DNA from: Owenia fusiformis | Taxonomy: Eukaryota; Annelida; Polychaeta; Sabellida; Oweniidae | Direction of reading: 5' to 3' | Length of the DNA stretch: 64,000 nucleotides | NCBI GenBank assembly: GCA_903813345.2 | Contig: CAIIXF020000002.1 | Coordinates: 5,866,001-5,930,000 of the forward strand | The notes under the pieces: generated by a model | The model's input: the letters and a program-made list of their open reading frames with translations, nothing else | What the model was told of the DNA's origin: nothing | The model's database searches: none | Made by a program: the position numbers and the translations under genes | In this document: one piece after another, positions 27,801-35,873 of the stretch | How the letters are laid out: each line of letters opens with the position of its first letter | Position numbering within the stretch: position 1 is the first letter of the stretch

Positions 27801-29606
27801 ATGTATAGGTGTCACCAATTTAGTTAGTAACATACATGTATTCATTTGTCACATTTTGAACTTTTCAATATAATTGTTTATTATTGTAATGTTGAGCCTC
27901 TGATACGTTTATGAACTTCAAGACTTGATTTTTCTTAACCTCATCATTTAATTGGGTGCTCTATCTTGTATGAGTACTAGTATCAGGGGTTACAAGAGAA
28001 TTTCCCACAACAGGCTATATAAATGAAAACAACAGGCAAAATTAAACAGGCAATGCGCCTATTTTTGAAGGAAAGGGACAAAATATTATTTGAGACATAT
28101 TACTCACGCACTCAATCAAATATGATAAAAACTTCAATTTGGGTCAATACTGAAGTGAAAAAAATACTTGCATAGAAAACCGCATTTGAAGTTCAGAGAT
28201 CAAAATAAGTGAATTAGCACTTTTCACAAAGTGTATGTTTTAAATAACTCTTGGATTAAAAGATGGCGTACTATGGTTGAAAGTCCTATCAAAAATGAAT
28301 GGATAATTAATGCAAACAACAATGCCATCTTTCAATGACATTGCTAAAAACTTGAAATATATAAATTGATAGATAGAAAATATTTTTTCATGATCTAGTG
28401 TCAAGTCTGATGTGATCTGTTTGAGCTGTTTTTGGTGTCAAATGAAAGATCAGGTACTTATTAGTCCCCAAAAGTCAACAGGGGATTTAGTGAAAACAAC
28501 CGGGGAAAATCGCCTCTTGCCTGTTGCTAATGAAACCCCCGAGTATCGACCTTTTTTGATGTTATTAGTATTGGTTATCTATTCTTCAACATTAACTGTA
28601 ATGCCTTCTGTATGAATAGAATGTATCTTGGAGTTATTGTTGATTGTAATAATGGAACTTCAATTGGGATTAGTCCTTTTGTGCTTTTCTTTATGACTGG
28701 TGTGATTTTAGATGTTTTCTTTTTCTCGCTGTTCTCTGTTATGATTTTTGGTACTTTCCCTTTGTCACTTGGGCGTACATATTAATAGTAGCTTATATTT
28801 TCAAGTATATCTGCCTCAACTTTTAATCTGATGATTTTGTACTGATTAACTGATGTCGATTTCTCTCCTTGCTTTAAAGGATTATCATTTGACTAAGTGT
28901 TGTTCATTTGAGCCTCTTTCCATCTAACACCTCAGTCACATTTCCTACGGCGACCTTGCGGTCTATCATTTCTGCGGCCAGTAACATTTTCGCAGTCGAA
29001 TTTCTGCGCTCTCATACTTTTGCAGTCACATTTCCCACGGCAGCCGCACGGTGAATTTTAAATTTCTGTTGATAAATAATACTTTTTTTCATTTTATTTA
29101 CATCGGGACAATTTATAAATGTTATTCATAGTGCTAGGATGTAATATCAAATGAAAAGTGATCGTGAAACATTGACAAATAATGATTCAATCTTGTTGAG
29201 CCAGTTGATTTCTACGGGGACCTCAGAAATGAACAAATATTATAACTCCGAGTTATAATTTCTACGCCTTCTCTGCGGCCTGTAAAATCTGCATTCGCCG
29301 TACGGAGGCCGCTACGCTCGCCGCAGAAATTCACCGATTTAATTGATCTGCGGTCTACTTGCGGCCGCCGTGCGACAAATGTGACTGGGGTGTTACTTGC
29401 AGATGTCTCACCTCTTAACACATCTGAAATGAATTAACAGCATCAACAACGCTATAAACCATAAATGCTGCTTTTGAAACAAAATACAAATATATAAGAT
29501 AATATGTTTTACACATATCATTCATATTTCTTTGCATTATTCTTGATGTAGATCTTTTAAATTTTATGTTTGTATTTCAGATAGCAGCAGATCATCACAT
29601 TACTGA
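6878..29606 (+). CDS. UBN1: Ubinuclein (HIRA-complex histone H3.3 chaperone subunit), 20 coding exons
   Basis: Exons: 6878-7042, 9918-10076, 10321-10425, 12364-12504, 13910-13966, 14665-16206, 17059-17183, 17747-17852, 19050-19352, 19866-19933, 20181-20420, 20685-20828, 21262-21405, 21921-21974, 22247-23372, 23793-24000, 24345-24500, 25674-25793, 27595-27675, 29581-29606. All junctions are GT-AG and the phases join without a stop, predicting about 1689 residues, longer than vertebrate UBN1/UBN2 (about 1100-1350). The N-terminus has the family's LTLGE...CPEFSY motif. Exons 3-4 carry the Hpc2-related domain, which in the family binds H3.3-H4. Exons 9-14 carry the conserved middle domain ([29 protein letters not shown]). 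The rest is low-complexity, rich in Lys, Ser, Thr, Pro and Gln. The product should be nuclear and act with HIRA and CABIN1 in replication-independent chromatin assembly. The ATG has A at -3, and an in-frame stop lies 24 bases upstream. Identity is firm; small terminal exons and alternative splicing are less certain. Confidence 0.93.
7043..9917 (+). other. Ubinuclein intron 1
   Basis: This 2.9 kb AT-rich intron contains a truncated family I MITE at 8689-8960. Its left end 'gaatcagatct' matches the copy at 38403, but no right terminal repeat is found. I see no other gene or RNA signal. Confidence 0.6.
10321..12504 (+). CDS. UBN1: Ubinuclein exons 3-4: HRD (Hpc2-related) domain
   Basis: Exon 3 (10321-10425) ends in [14 protein letters not shown] and exon 4 (12364-12504) starts [19 protein letters not shown]. 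Together they form the HRD signature at about residues 123-176 of the predicted protein, split by a 1.9 kb intron at phase 0. An acidic patch (DSDDEF) and then a lysine run follow; the lysine run may serve as a nuclear localisation signal. In UBN1 this domain gives H3.3-selective binding; applying that here is by homology. Confidence 0.92.
10426..12363 (+). other. Ubinuclein intron 3
   Basis: This is a 1.9 kb intron with nothing clearly recognisable. The part from about 10600 to 11470 is less AT-rich and has several 'catgcgca'-like words (for example near 10636, 11177 and 11444), possibly an old unidentified repeat. Confidence 0.4.
12570..13350 (+). repeat. Degenerate satellite in intron 4
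   Basis: Dozens of diverged copies of a ~20-24 bp unit related to 'ttatatgccacttaaagt' and 'aatatgtcatttgaggt' fill this stretch. A palindromic element at 12895-13020 interrupts the array, so the array is older than that insertion. Confidence 0.8.
12895..13020. mobile_element. 126 bp palindromic MITE inside the satellite
   Basis: The ends are inverted ('tgcctggatcacatttgctc' and its near complement ending 'gacccaggca'). The inner arms contain 'cggccgatt' and 'aatcggccg'. GC content is higher than in the flanks. The words 'aaatgtgac' and 'atcggccgggcg' recur in elements at 28925-29395 and 53549-54054. Confidence 0.75.
13513..13677. mobile_element. ~165 bp palindromic MITE in intron 4
   Basis: The inverted ends are 'gtcacaaggtcaaaatt' and 'aattttgactttgtga'. 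The inner arms 'aatttaggcagca' and 'tgctgccttaa' also pair. It has no coding content. Confidence 0.65.
14243..14417. mobile_element. MITE family II copy 1 (intron 5)
   Basis: It begins with a 'tcaagggtttca' end followed by 'ctcacaacaggctaaa', and ends 'gaaacccctga'. The same end sequences, including the internal 'aacaggcaaa' and 'gcctgtt' words, bound a longer copy at 27983-28542. Confidence 0.65.
14665..16206 (+). CDS. UBN1: Ubinuclein exon 6: large low-complexity exon with 12-residue repeats
   Basis: This 514-codon exon is open throughout and in phase with exons 5 and 7. It encodes a Lys-rich start, then seven tandem 12-residue repeats (15103-15355) of the type [12 protein letters not shown] that drift to [12 protein letters not shown], then a Ser-rich and a basic stretch ([15 protein letters not shown]). 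Reading on past 16206 gives 22 more codons and a stop, so an alternative truncated transcript cannot be excluded. The donor AGG|gtaatt is acceptable and the next exon continues the lysine-rich sequence. I see no known domain in this exon. Confidence 0.85.
18172..18275. repeat. Short inverted repeat in intron 8
   Basis: The arms 'aacgtcatttctgcgagcaa' and 'attgcccttagaaatgacat' are near complements around a ~40 base centre, which suggests a small MITE. The neighbouring 17980-18170 stretch looks repeat-like but was not assigned. Confidence 0.5.
18688..18777 (+). repeat. tRNA-Arg-like sequence (SINE head or tRNA pseudogene)
   Basis: An A-box (TGGCCTAATGG, 18694-18704) and a B-box (GGTTCGAATCC, 18740-18750) lie at tRNA-like spacing. 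The anticodon loop reads CTTCTGC, so the anticodon would be TCT (Arg). The 3' acceptor strand does not pair with the 5' end and the T stem is mismatched, so this is not a functional tRNA gene. It is followed by a T-rich run. A tRNA-derived SINE is the best reading; its body and tail are not resolved. Confidence 0.55.
19050..21974 (+). CDS. UBN1: Ubinuclein exons 9-14: conserved middle domain
   Basis: These six exons (19050-19352, 19866-19933, 20181-20420, 20685-20828, 21262-21405, 21921-21974) encode roughly residues 800-1118. The conserved part starts at [18 protein letters not shown] in exon 9. It continues through [56 protein letters not shown] and [14 protein letters not shown]. This is the second region shared among animal ubinucleins. 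Exons 10-14 all end in phase 2. Confidence 0.9.
20955..21261 (+). repeat. Tandem ~60 bp repeats filling intron 12
   Basis: About five to six diverged copies of a unit containing 'ggctgccatttt' then 'attgttttctcccattt' occupy the intron up to the exon 13 acceptor. Several copies carry AG followed by 'gctgcc', which resembles an acceptor. The true acceptor ('cttaccccag') ends at 21261. Confidence 0.55.
22247..23372 (+). CDS. UBN1: Ubinuclein exon 15: Ser/Thr/Pro/Gln-rich region
   Basis: This 1126-base exon joins exon 14 in phase 2 and leaves in phase 0. It encodes about 375 residues of disordered, Ser/Thr/Gln/Pro-rich sequence. A few short hydrophobic patches are present ([11 protein letters not shown] near the end, [15 protein letters not shown] in the middle). 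Such C-terminal regions are typical of ubinucleins and poorly conserved. No catalytic motif is visible. Confidence 0.88.
24269..24304 (+). repeat. Poly-C tract in intron 16
   Basis: A run of almost pure C (one interrupting G) of about 35 bases lies 40 bases upstream of exon 17. It gives a spurious proline-rich ORF. Its length is likely to vary and to be unreliable in the assembly. Confidence 0.8.
24501..27594 (+). other. Ubinuclein introns 17 and 18 with exon 18 between
   Basis: Intron 17 (24501-25673) shows nothing recognisable. Exon 18 (25674-25793) encodes a His/Ser/Pro/Gly-rich 40-residue stretch. Intron 18 (25794-27594) is AT-rich and contains one clear inverted repeat at 27278-27412. 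Confidence 0.6.
27278..27412. mobile_element. ~135 bp palindromic MITE in intron 18
   Basis: The ends 'aatatagaccccagatcagg' and 'cctgctcttaggtctatatt' are inverted. The centre 'ggcacaaaaac' pairs with 'gtttgtgcc'. It has no coding content. Confidence 0.7.
27983..28542. mobile_element. MITE family II copy 2 (intron 19)
   Basis: It begins 'tcaggggttacaagagaat' and ends 'gcctgttgctaatgaaaccc', the same ends as the copy at 14243-14417 but with a longer interior. A short ORF inside (28412-28615) is not protein-like. Confidence 0.65.
28925..29395. mobile_element. ~470 bp GC-rich MITE with long inverted ends (intron 19)
   Basis: The termini are 'taacacctcagtcacattt' and 'aaatgtgactggggtgtta'. Subterminal blocks are rich in 'gcggcc' and 'ctgcgg' words, and the centre is AT-rich. 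It shares the 'aaatgtgac' terminal word with the palindrome at 12895-13020. Confidence 0.75.
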
Positions 29607-30600
29607 GACTAATAATCGACACTATATACGGAGGCAACCTTACTTAAGCAATGGATACATGTGTCTGATGTAGCCAGTACTTGACTGTTACCTTACAAGG
29701 GAGCTGTTACACCTTGATTGTTCCTAAAGCAGACAGTATGAATACATGTTTGTAAAGTTACAAGTCAACCAATAGAAGTTCCTCGTTCTAACATGTTTGT
29801 TAAGTTGCTAGGCAATGGTTACAACTTCCAGATGCAAACTATGTGTGAATTTGTGCATGTATTAGGCAGCCATTACATGTTACTGCTATAGGCGTACTTG
29901 TTTGTCCATGTTTTTCCTAAAATTGGTGAAAGGTCGGAGTGCTTAGCAAGACTATAATGATTAGACTACATAATGCAATTGTAAACAATTGACAATTATA
30001 TCTGATAGTGCAACAGTAAAGTCTGCTGTAATAACATTAACAGAATCATGCTATCCAATTATAAGGAATATCCACCATTGCCTTTTATTTCCAATGTTGT
30101 ATTTATCCAGCTGAACTATTGAAATATCAGTTGAATAATACAAGGTTATGTACTGACAAATCTTGGTCAATACACCATATTTAAATTGTGCATAATTCTT
30201 GAGGTCATGTTTCAAAATGTGTAAAACCATCATAGCCATGATATTGTATTATTCATTTGAATGTCTCAGGAATATCTCACAGCCAATATTCACGAGCCTT
30301 GGATAAACACAACCTTCTCACTATAGATCCATAATCAAAATATGTTAACTTAAATTGATGTTAACTTCAATTTAAACATGTTTGTTTCTGTACCGCGTTG
30401 ATAGTCATGATTAATATTTGTTCTGATTGGACAATTAAACTACTATAATGTAGTCAGATTGGCATAATTGTAAATAAAAGAGCATTTTTGAAATGCCAAC
30501 CATGTGGGCATATTTATCTTAATGCATTTATTAAGGAGAAGAAATTGTATATATTGTATTATTAATTGATTTACATGTAGCAATAAATGTTTTGATACAA
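29581..30600 (+). other. UBN1: Ubinuclein last exon and 3' UTR
   Basis: The acceptor 'tttcag' at 29575-29580 is followed by eight codons ending SSRSSHY and TGA at 29604-29606. The following ~1 kb has no further ORF of note. It contains AATAAA at 30473-30478 and 30582-30587, the likely polyadenylation signals. Confidence 0.65.
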
Positions 30601-30609
30601 ACTTTAACT

Positions 30610-31790
30610 GAATGGAGCTATTTTGTTAACAATACTTGTAAAAAATTATGGCAGGCCATTTCACATTGTAAAACAATTTTGGTACATCCAGTTCTACTCT
30701 GTGGAAATTGAGATTTTAAGTCTTATTCTCCCCAAAACGGATTAAAGTCATTGTGAACAAAACACAAACAACTAATCAATGGCATTAATAGTAGAAGCCC
30801 TTTTTATAGAAAATAACTATTGTTAATTTTTTTTAATAAACCATGTTTTTCCACCCTCTCCCAATATTTTATCTTAATTCATGAGGCCTTTCGTTTATAG
30901 TCTATTTCGTGCAATTCTTGTACATATCTTATAATCAACCTTTAGATCCTGCCAACCAGACACCATATCATGATCATTGTTTAAAACATGATTAAAAATG
31001 CATGAAGAAAATCTCCAATTGGATAGCTTAAACATGTAAAATGTTCATTTATAGATGGTGGTAGTGCAGTTCATGTGTTAAGAGAATCATGATATACATG
31101 TATGTAACGCTAAGTTTCCGATCAATGCTTTTAAAAACGAAAGCAATCATTTCTACCTAGCTAACCTATGACATCTTGTACTTGGTCACTACATCCTAGC
31201 TATATCCTAGGACCTGGAGACAAAGCCTATTTGAAATGTATATTTTACAAAGTTACATTTATATGACTGAATGATATTCATACTTTAATAAAAACGGTAA
31301 GTTGGTATCACAAAACTTGATGATGGATCCATTAATCTTCTCCGTTATTTATGAGAAATGCATTACTGTTGCATTATGATCAAAATTCCCCGAAATAATG
31401 ATGATTAAAAGCTTACTAATTCATTATGATGCAATATCATAATATATAATCAGGATTAGATCATCCAAAAAGCTAATAACGATGGGATGTTGAGAATCAA
31501 GCATTAGATTTGACGGGGTTTTACATGTATGCTCATAAAATGAAAACAACTATATGAATCAGCGCAACAATAATGCAAAAAGTTAACTATGACATCTAGA
31601 ATAGATATTGCTATGGGGATTGCTCAAAGATGTACATGTATACCATATAATATATATACTGGGCTATTTCTGACCAAGATAACGCAAACGTTCAACACTT
31701 GGAAATCAGAGACGACGATTCTTCGATATGAACCTTCTCATGGTAATATATTTGTAATTCGCGTTACATTATTGGTAATTAACAACAACG
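30610..31790. other. Intergenic, nothing recognised
   Basis: This is AT-rich sequence between the ubinuclein 3' end and the channel gene. It has no ORF resembling a protein and no repeat structure that I could support. Confidence 0.5.
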
Positions 31791-32040
31791 ATGAATTTAT
31801 GAAGATGGCATAAGAGATATGAATGAGCATATGTTTAATAAAAGCTTAAATTAGAAATCTAACCGATTGGAATATTGTGCATAAGAACTAGGGACAAGTC
31901 AAACATTGATACGTTTAATTAATTTATGAAGATGACATTGATTCTAGAGATATGAATAACCATAAGTTCGATAAAAACTATAAACGATATTCAACTGATC
32001 GGGAAAATGTACATGAACTAGGGACAGACCAAACGAAGTC
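31791..32040 (+). repeat. Two tandem ~125 bp copies just upstream of the channel gene
   Basis: The segments 31791-31911 and 31920-32040 share the same word order: 'aatttatgaagatg', 'gagatatgaat', 'ataaaa', then 'aactagggaca' and 'caaa'. The second copy ends about 45 bases before the start codon. The pair may cover the promoter or 5' UTR. Confidence 0.6.
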
Positions 32041-32086
32041 TCATGTTTGACAACGGTATAGAGAATACTGGAATAACAGTCCTGAA

Positions 32087-34270
32087 ATGGAAGACAATGT
32101 ATCAGATGGCAAACGTGAGACACGTAGTGTGAGGTCAGTAACTTTAAGTTCAAATGCTGAACGAGTCGAACAGGAAAACATTATTAATAGCGCGCCCGAA
32201 AATGAAACTGATCTACAAGTAAACAAAGATGGAAATGTAAAGTCTACAACACTGAGTGTGAAAGTTGACATTGATCTACATAACTCGGATGACATAGCAG
32301 GAATTGATGAAAGTCGTCAAAATAAAAGTGTGCAAAAAGACACAGATGGTTGTATACGTTTTCGAGGACTGGATGCGAATGCGCACAATTATCAAGATAA
32401 CAGCATTAACTTAAGAGAGAATGATATCAGATCTTTAAAAGAAAGTGATAAGCAAGATGCAGAGGATTGTCCAAATTCTCACGCGTTATATGAAGATTCG
32501 CACGGTTCCCCTCAGATAGACAACCATATTGAGACAAAATCATTCAATGCCGAAATAAGGACTGCTTTGGCGGGATTCGCTAATATTACGTCAATACACG
32601 GACCAAAGAGAATCCTAAAGGCAAAGGGTAGATCTTCTAGAGTCGGTTGGACACTTGTTTTCATAGGAGTGGTCTGTCTGGCTGTTTATCTCATAACAGA
32701 AGTGGTCGTGAAATACTATTCGTACCCTGTAGCCGACGGCATATCAATCAACACCAAACCTTTGGCCTTCCCAGCAGTGACATTGTGCCCCCTTGTACCG
32801 TACGATATAGGGGCAATTATAAGAAAACTCGAGTATGAATCGTATGACACCCAGATGTTTTACATGTTTATAACAAGAGATTACAATTTCTTCAAGAATG
32901 CAGTTCCATGCAGACTGCATACAGCACTCGAAAAAGTATACCGCGATTTGTCACTACGGCTGCATGCAACAAACAATAAATGGCAGGTAGAGAACGTACC
33001 CATAAATCATGTCAATATTCCCAGCATGCATCCGATCAAGAAAGAGAATTTTATATTGGAATGTACATATGATGACAAGCCATGTGATGAACAAATAACT
33101 ATTGCACCTTTACATACGACCTTTGGACGATGTTTCACATTAAACGTCAATGCTCCAGTTGTTGAACACGTCAATGAAATTGGCCCAAATAAAGGAATCA
33201 CATTAATATTGTTCACGGGGCGATATAACCCAATAGAAAAACCGTTTAGGAAAGACACTATGAAAGCGAACATGGGATTTTCATCTGCACATGCTCAACC
33301 TAGTGATGGCGTACAAGTAGTAGTCCACGAAACAGGAGCAATGCCACAACCTTATAGAGAAGGTTTTCATGTCACATCTGGTAGATTTGCATCTGTGAAG
33401 ATAATTCAGAGTGAGCGAACCCGACTAATGCCACCATATGGAAAATGTACTGAGAAAAACTATTCAAGGAATTCCGAATTTAAGTATTCATACGAGAGTT
33501 GTGTGGACCAATGCATGCAAAAGAAAATCATAAAGGAATGCCGTTGTGTCTCACGCATGTATATAATTCCAAACAACCACAACTTCAGTGAAGTGCAATA
33601 TTGTGGAAACATATCTAGACTTTTCACTGGATATGAACAGGGATGTGGGACGTCTAATTTACTCGGAGCCATAAAAGGAATCATCGATACTTTGAAGTGT
33701 GAACAGCATTGGTCCAAAGTCGGCACAATCACAGCACAGTGTGATTGCAGAAGGCCCTGTAAAGAAAACACTTACGTTCATCTGATTAACACAATACCAT
33801 GGCCAGAGAAGGGTGTCCTCAATGTTTTGGGGCAGAGAGGATTCCAAATGTTTAAGCAGAAACACAGTCAAATAGAGCAGCTTTTAAATGATCTTATCTA
33901 TGAACCATTTGTTATTGACAGGTCTTGCTCGAATTATACATCAATAGGAGCTACACTTTGCGATTATCTAAGGCTCATAGATGCTGAACAAAGTCCACAC
34001 CCAAATGGATCAAGTAAATACAATATGGATTCACTTACTGACGAAATAGTTAAGACAAATTTTATGAAATTAAATATTCATTTTGAATCGTTGGATGTGA
34101 GAAGAGTATACCAAGAAAGAACATACATATATGACAATGTAATGAAGGACATCGGTAATGTTTTTGGGTTTTACTTGGGGATGTCTGCAGTTTCTGTTGT
34201 AGAAGGTGTGTATATCATTGTTGTCATGATCAAATTGGTCGTATATAGAACGATGTGTCGGCGCAATTAA
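32087..34270 (+). CDS. DEG/ENaC-family sodium channel subunit, single exon
   Basis: The 727-residue ORF has the full family layout. A cytoplasmic His-Gly gating motif (residues 171-172) is followed by membrane segment 1 (about 188-208) and then FPAVTLC (228-234). A large cysteine-rich extracellular domain follows (ESCVDQCMQKK, ECRCVSRM, QCDCRRPCKE). Membrane segment 2 (about 690-719) starts at FGFYLGMSAVSVVE, with GMS (698-700) at the selectivity-filter position. Such subunits form trimeric, usually amiloride-sensitive, Na+ channels gated by acid, peptide or mechanical force; the stimulus cannot be read here. The N-terminal tail (~187 residues) is unusually long, polar and acidic, and the C-terminal tail is only a few residues. 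The start has G at -3 and G at +4. The lack of introns contrasts with the neighbouring gene and could reflect an old retrocopy or a lineage of intron-poor channels. All the diagnostic motifs listed are intact, so it is probably functional. Confidence 0.93.
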   Translation: MEDNVSDGKRETRSVRSVTLSSNAERVEQENIINSAPENETDLQVNKDGNVKSTTLSVKVDIDLHNSDDIAGIDESRQNKSVQKDTDGCIRFRGLDANAHNYQDNSINLRENDIRSLKESDKQDAEDCPNSHALYEDSHGSPQIDNHIETKSFNAEIRTALAGFANITSIHGPKRILKAKGRSSRVGWTLVFIGVVCLAVYLITEVVVKYYSYPVADGISINTKPLAFPAVTLCPLVPYDIGAIIRKLEYESYDTQMFYMFITRDYNFFKNAVPCRLHTALEKVYRDLSLRLHATNNKWQVENVPINHVNIPSMHPIKKENFILECTYDDKPCDEQITIAPLHTTFGRCFTLNVNAPVVEHVNEIGPNKGITLILFTGRYNPIEKPFRKDTMKANMGFSSAHAQPSDGVQVVVHETGAMPQPYREGFHVTSGRFASVKIIQSERTRLMPPYGKCTEKNYSRNSEFKYSYESCVDQCMQKKIIKECRCVSRMYIIPNNHNFSEVQYCGNISRLFTGYEQGCGTSNLLGAIKGIIDTLKCEQHWSKVGTITAQCDCRRPCKENTYVHLINTIPWPEKGVLNVLGQRGFQMFKQKHSQIEQLLNDLIYEPFVIDRSCSNYTSIGATLCDYLRLIDAEQSPHPNGSSKYNMDSLTDEIVKTNFMKLNIHFESLDVRRVYQERTYIYDNVMKDIGNVFGFYLGMSAVSVVEGVYIIVVMIKLVVYRTMCRRN

Positions 34271-34299
34271 TCCTGCACCTCTCTTAGGTGATGATGACA

Positions 34300-34615
34300 T
34301 TCTCAAGGTCAAAAATATTTTACCTACAATGACCTTGTCAAGGTCAAAAGGTATTTTTTCATCTTGCTTCAAATTGACCAATTGTTTTTTCAAAATCATC
34401 TACAAGTTCTCAAAAGTTCAAATCTGGCTTTTTCATCTTTCTTCAAATTGACCAATTTTATCTCAAAATCATCTACAAGTTCTTGGAAGTTCAAATCTGG
34501 CTTTAGATTTGAGATTTAACCTTCAATGACCTTCTCAGGGTCAAAAAAGGTCTTTTTTAAAATTGCTTCAAATTGAACAATTTATTTTTTCAAAATCATC
34601 TACAAGTTCTAAGAA
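34300..34615 (+). repeat. Three ~75 bp tandem repeats after the channel gene
   Basis: Copies start at about 34360, 34434 and 34558. Each reads 'cttcaaattgaccaatt' (with variants), then 'tcaaaatcatctacaagttct' in part, then 'gttcaaatctggct' in the first two. The word 'aaggtcaaaa' also recurs between them. They sit in the presumed 3' UTR or downstream region. Confidence 0.7.
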
Positions 34616-35010
34616 ATGTTTACAAATCTTACTTAGGATTGAACTCGTAATATTGTAAGCAACTGCTGGGTGGTGACATTTTGTCATGTTAATGTGACGT
34701 CGTGTACGTCTGGTATAAGTGAATTATTACAAAATACGTAACATTGTTAAAATATTTCGACAATTTTCAAAGTCCAAATCGGACGGATTTTCTTCATATT
34801 TGTTGGAAAGATGTATATTGGTGAATAGTAAGAGAAGGGGAAACCCAAGAGCTTTAGCGATGACTGACATAATACGTCTCTTGCGTACCACCTTCGTTTG
34901 CGCAAATTCTCATCAGTTAATTTTCGAACATGGCGCGTCGTCATGATGTTTTAATCGATGTAAATATATTTCTTACATATTTCTTTATCTTGATGTGAAA
35001 AATCAAGCTA

Positions 35011-35873
35011 CACTCCACTCCATAAGTTTGCAACCTTAGCTCCCCCATTGAACTACGTGTTAAAGCCTCTTTACCTTTGAATTTTTATTTACATAACCTG
35101 CGATATAATAACTTATAGTATTAATGGAAACGTAACTTGACTTTATTTCCAATGCCTCCAAATTTTCCCAATTTTTTTCCTCAATTACAATAGGTCGATA
35201 ATTGATGATATATATGATGAATTTTTGAAAATTGACATTCGCATGTCAACCAATGGGAAATGGTAAATTTGCCGCAAGTCCATCCATCCGAGTCCTTGCA
35301 ATAAATACGAGTTGGGTAGGCAATTGAATTTGCTAAGTTTATTTATCAAAAAATTGATATGTTTGTTCAGGTTCAAAAAAGTTATAGGGCTTCAAAGTCA
35401 AAATTGTTTTTCAAAAAAACTATCCCATTGAAATAACACAGGAGGCGAAAAATGAATTTAAAAAATGACTTTGAAGCTCCGTAACTTTAGTATTCATCAA
35501 GTAAACTAAAAACTTAGTGTACAAAAAAGTAGTTAGACAATTCGATTTTTATGTAAATCTTTTGCTGAATCTTTTATTAAATAGATATCCCGATTTCTGA
35601 TTTGCCCCGAACCCAACATTTGCCGTTGGTTTACATGGGATCAATGACGATTTTCAAAAAACTATCAAATTTATCATCAATTTTCGACCTATAATTGTAA
35701 TTGAGGAAAAATATTGGGAAAATTGGAGGTATTGGAAATAAAGTCAATTTACGTTTCCATTAATATTATAAGTTATTTCATCGCAGGTTAAGTAAATAAG
35801 AATTCAAACGTAAAGAGGCTTTAACACGTAGTTCAATGGGGAGCTAAGGTTGCCAAACTTATGGAGGGGAGTA
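35011..35873. mobile_element. ~860 bp palindromic foldback element
   Basis: The arms are near complements over their full length. They run from 'actccataagtttgcaacct' on the left to 'aaacttatggaggggagt' on the right, meeting near 35440. Internal landmarks also pair, for example 'acgtgttaaagcctcttta' with 'taaagaggctttaacacgt'. There is no coding content, so it is probably a non-autonomous DNA transposon. Confidence 0.85.
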
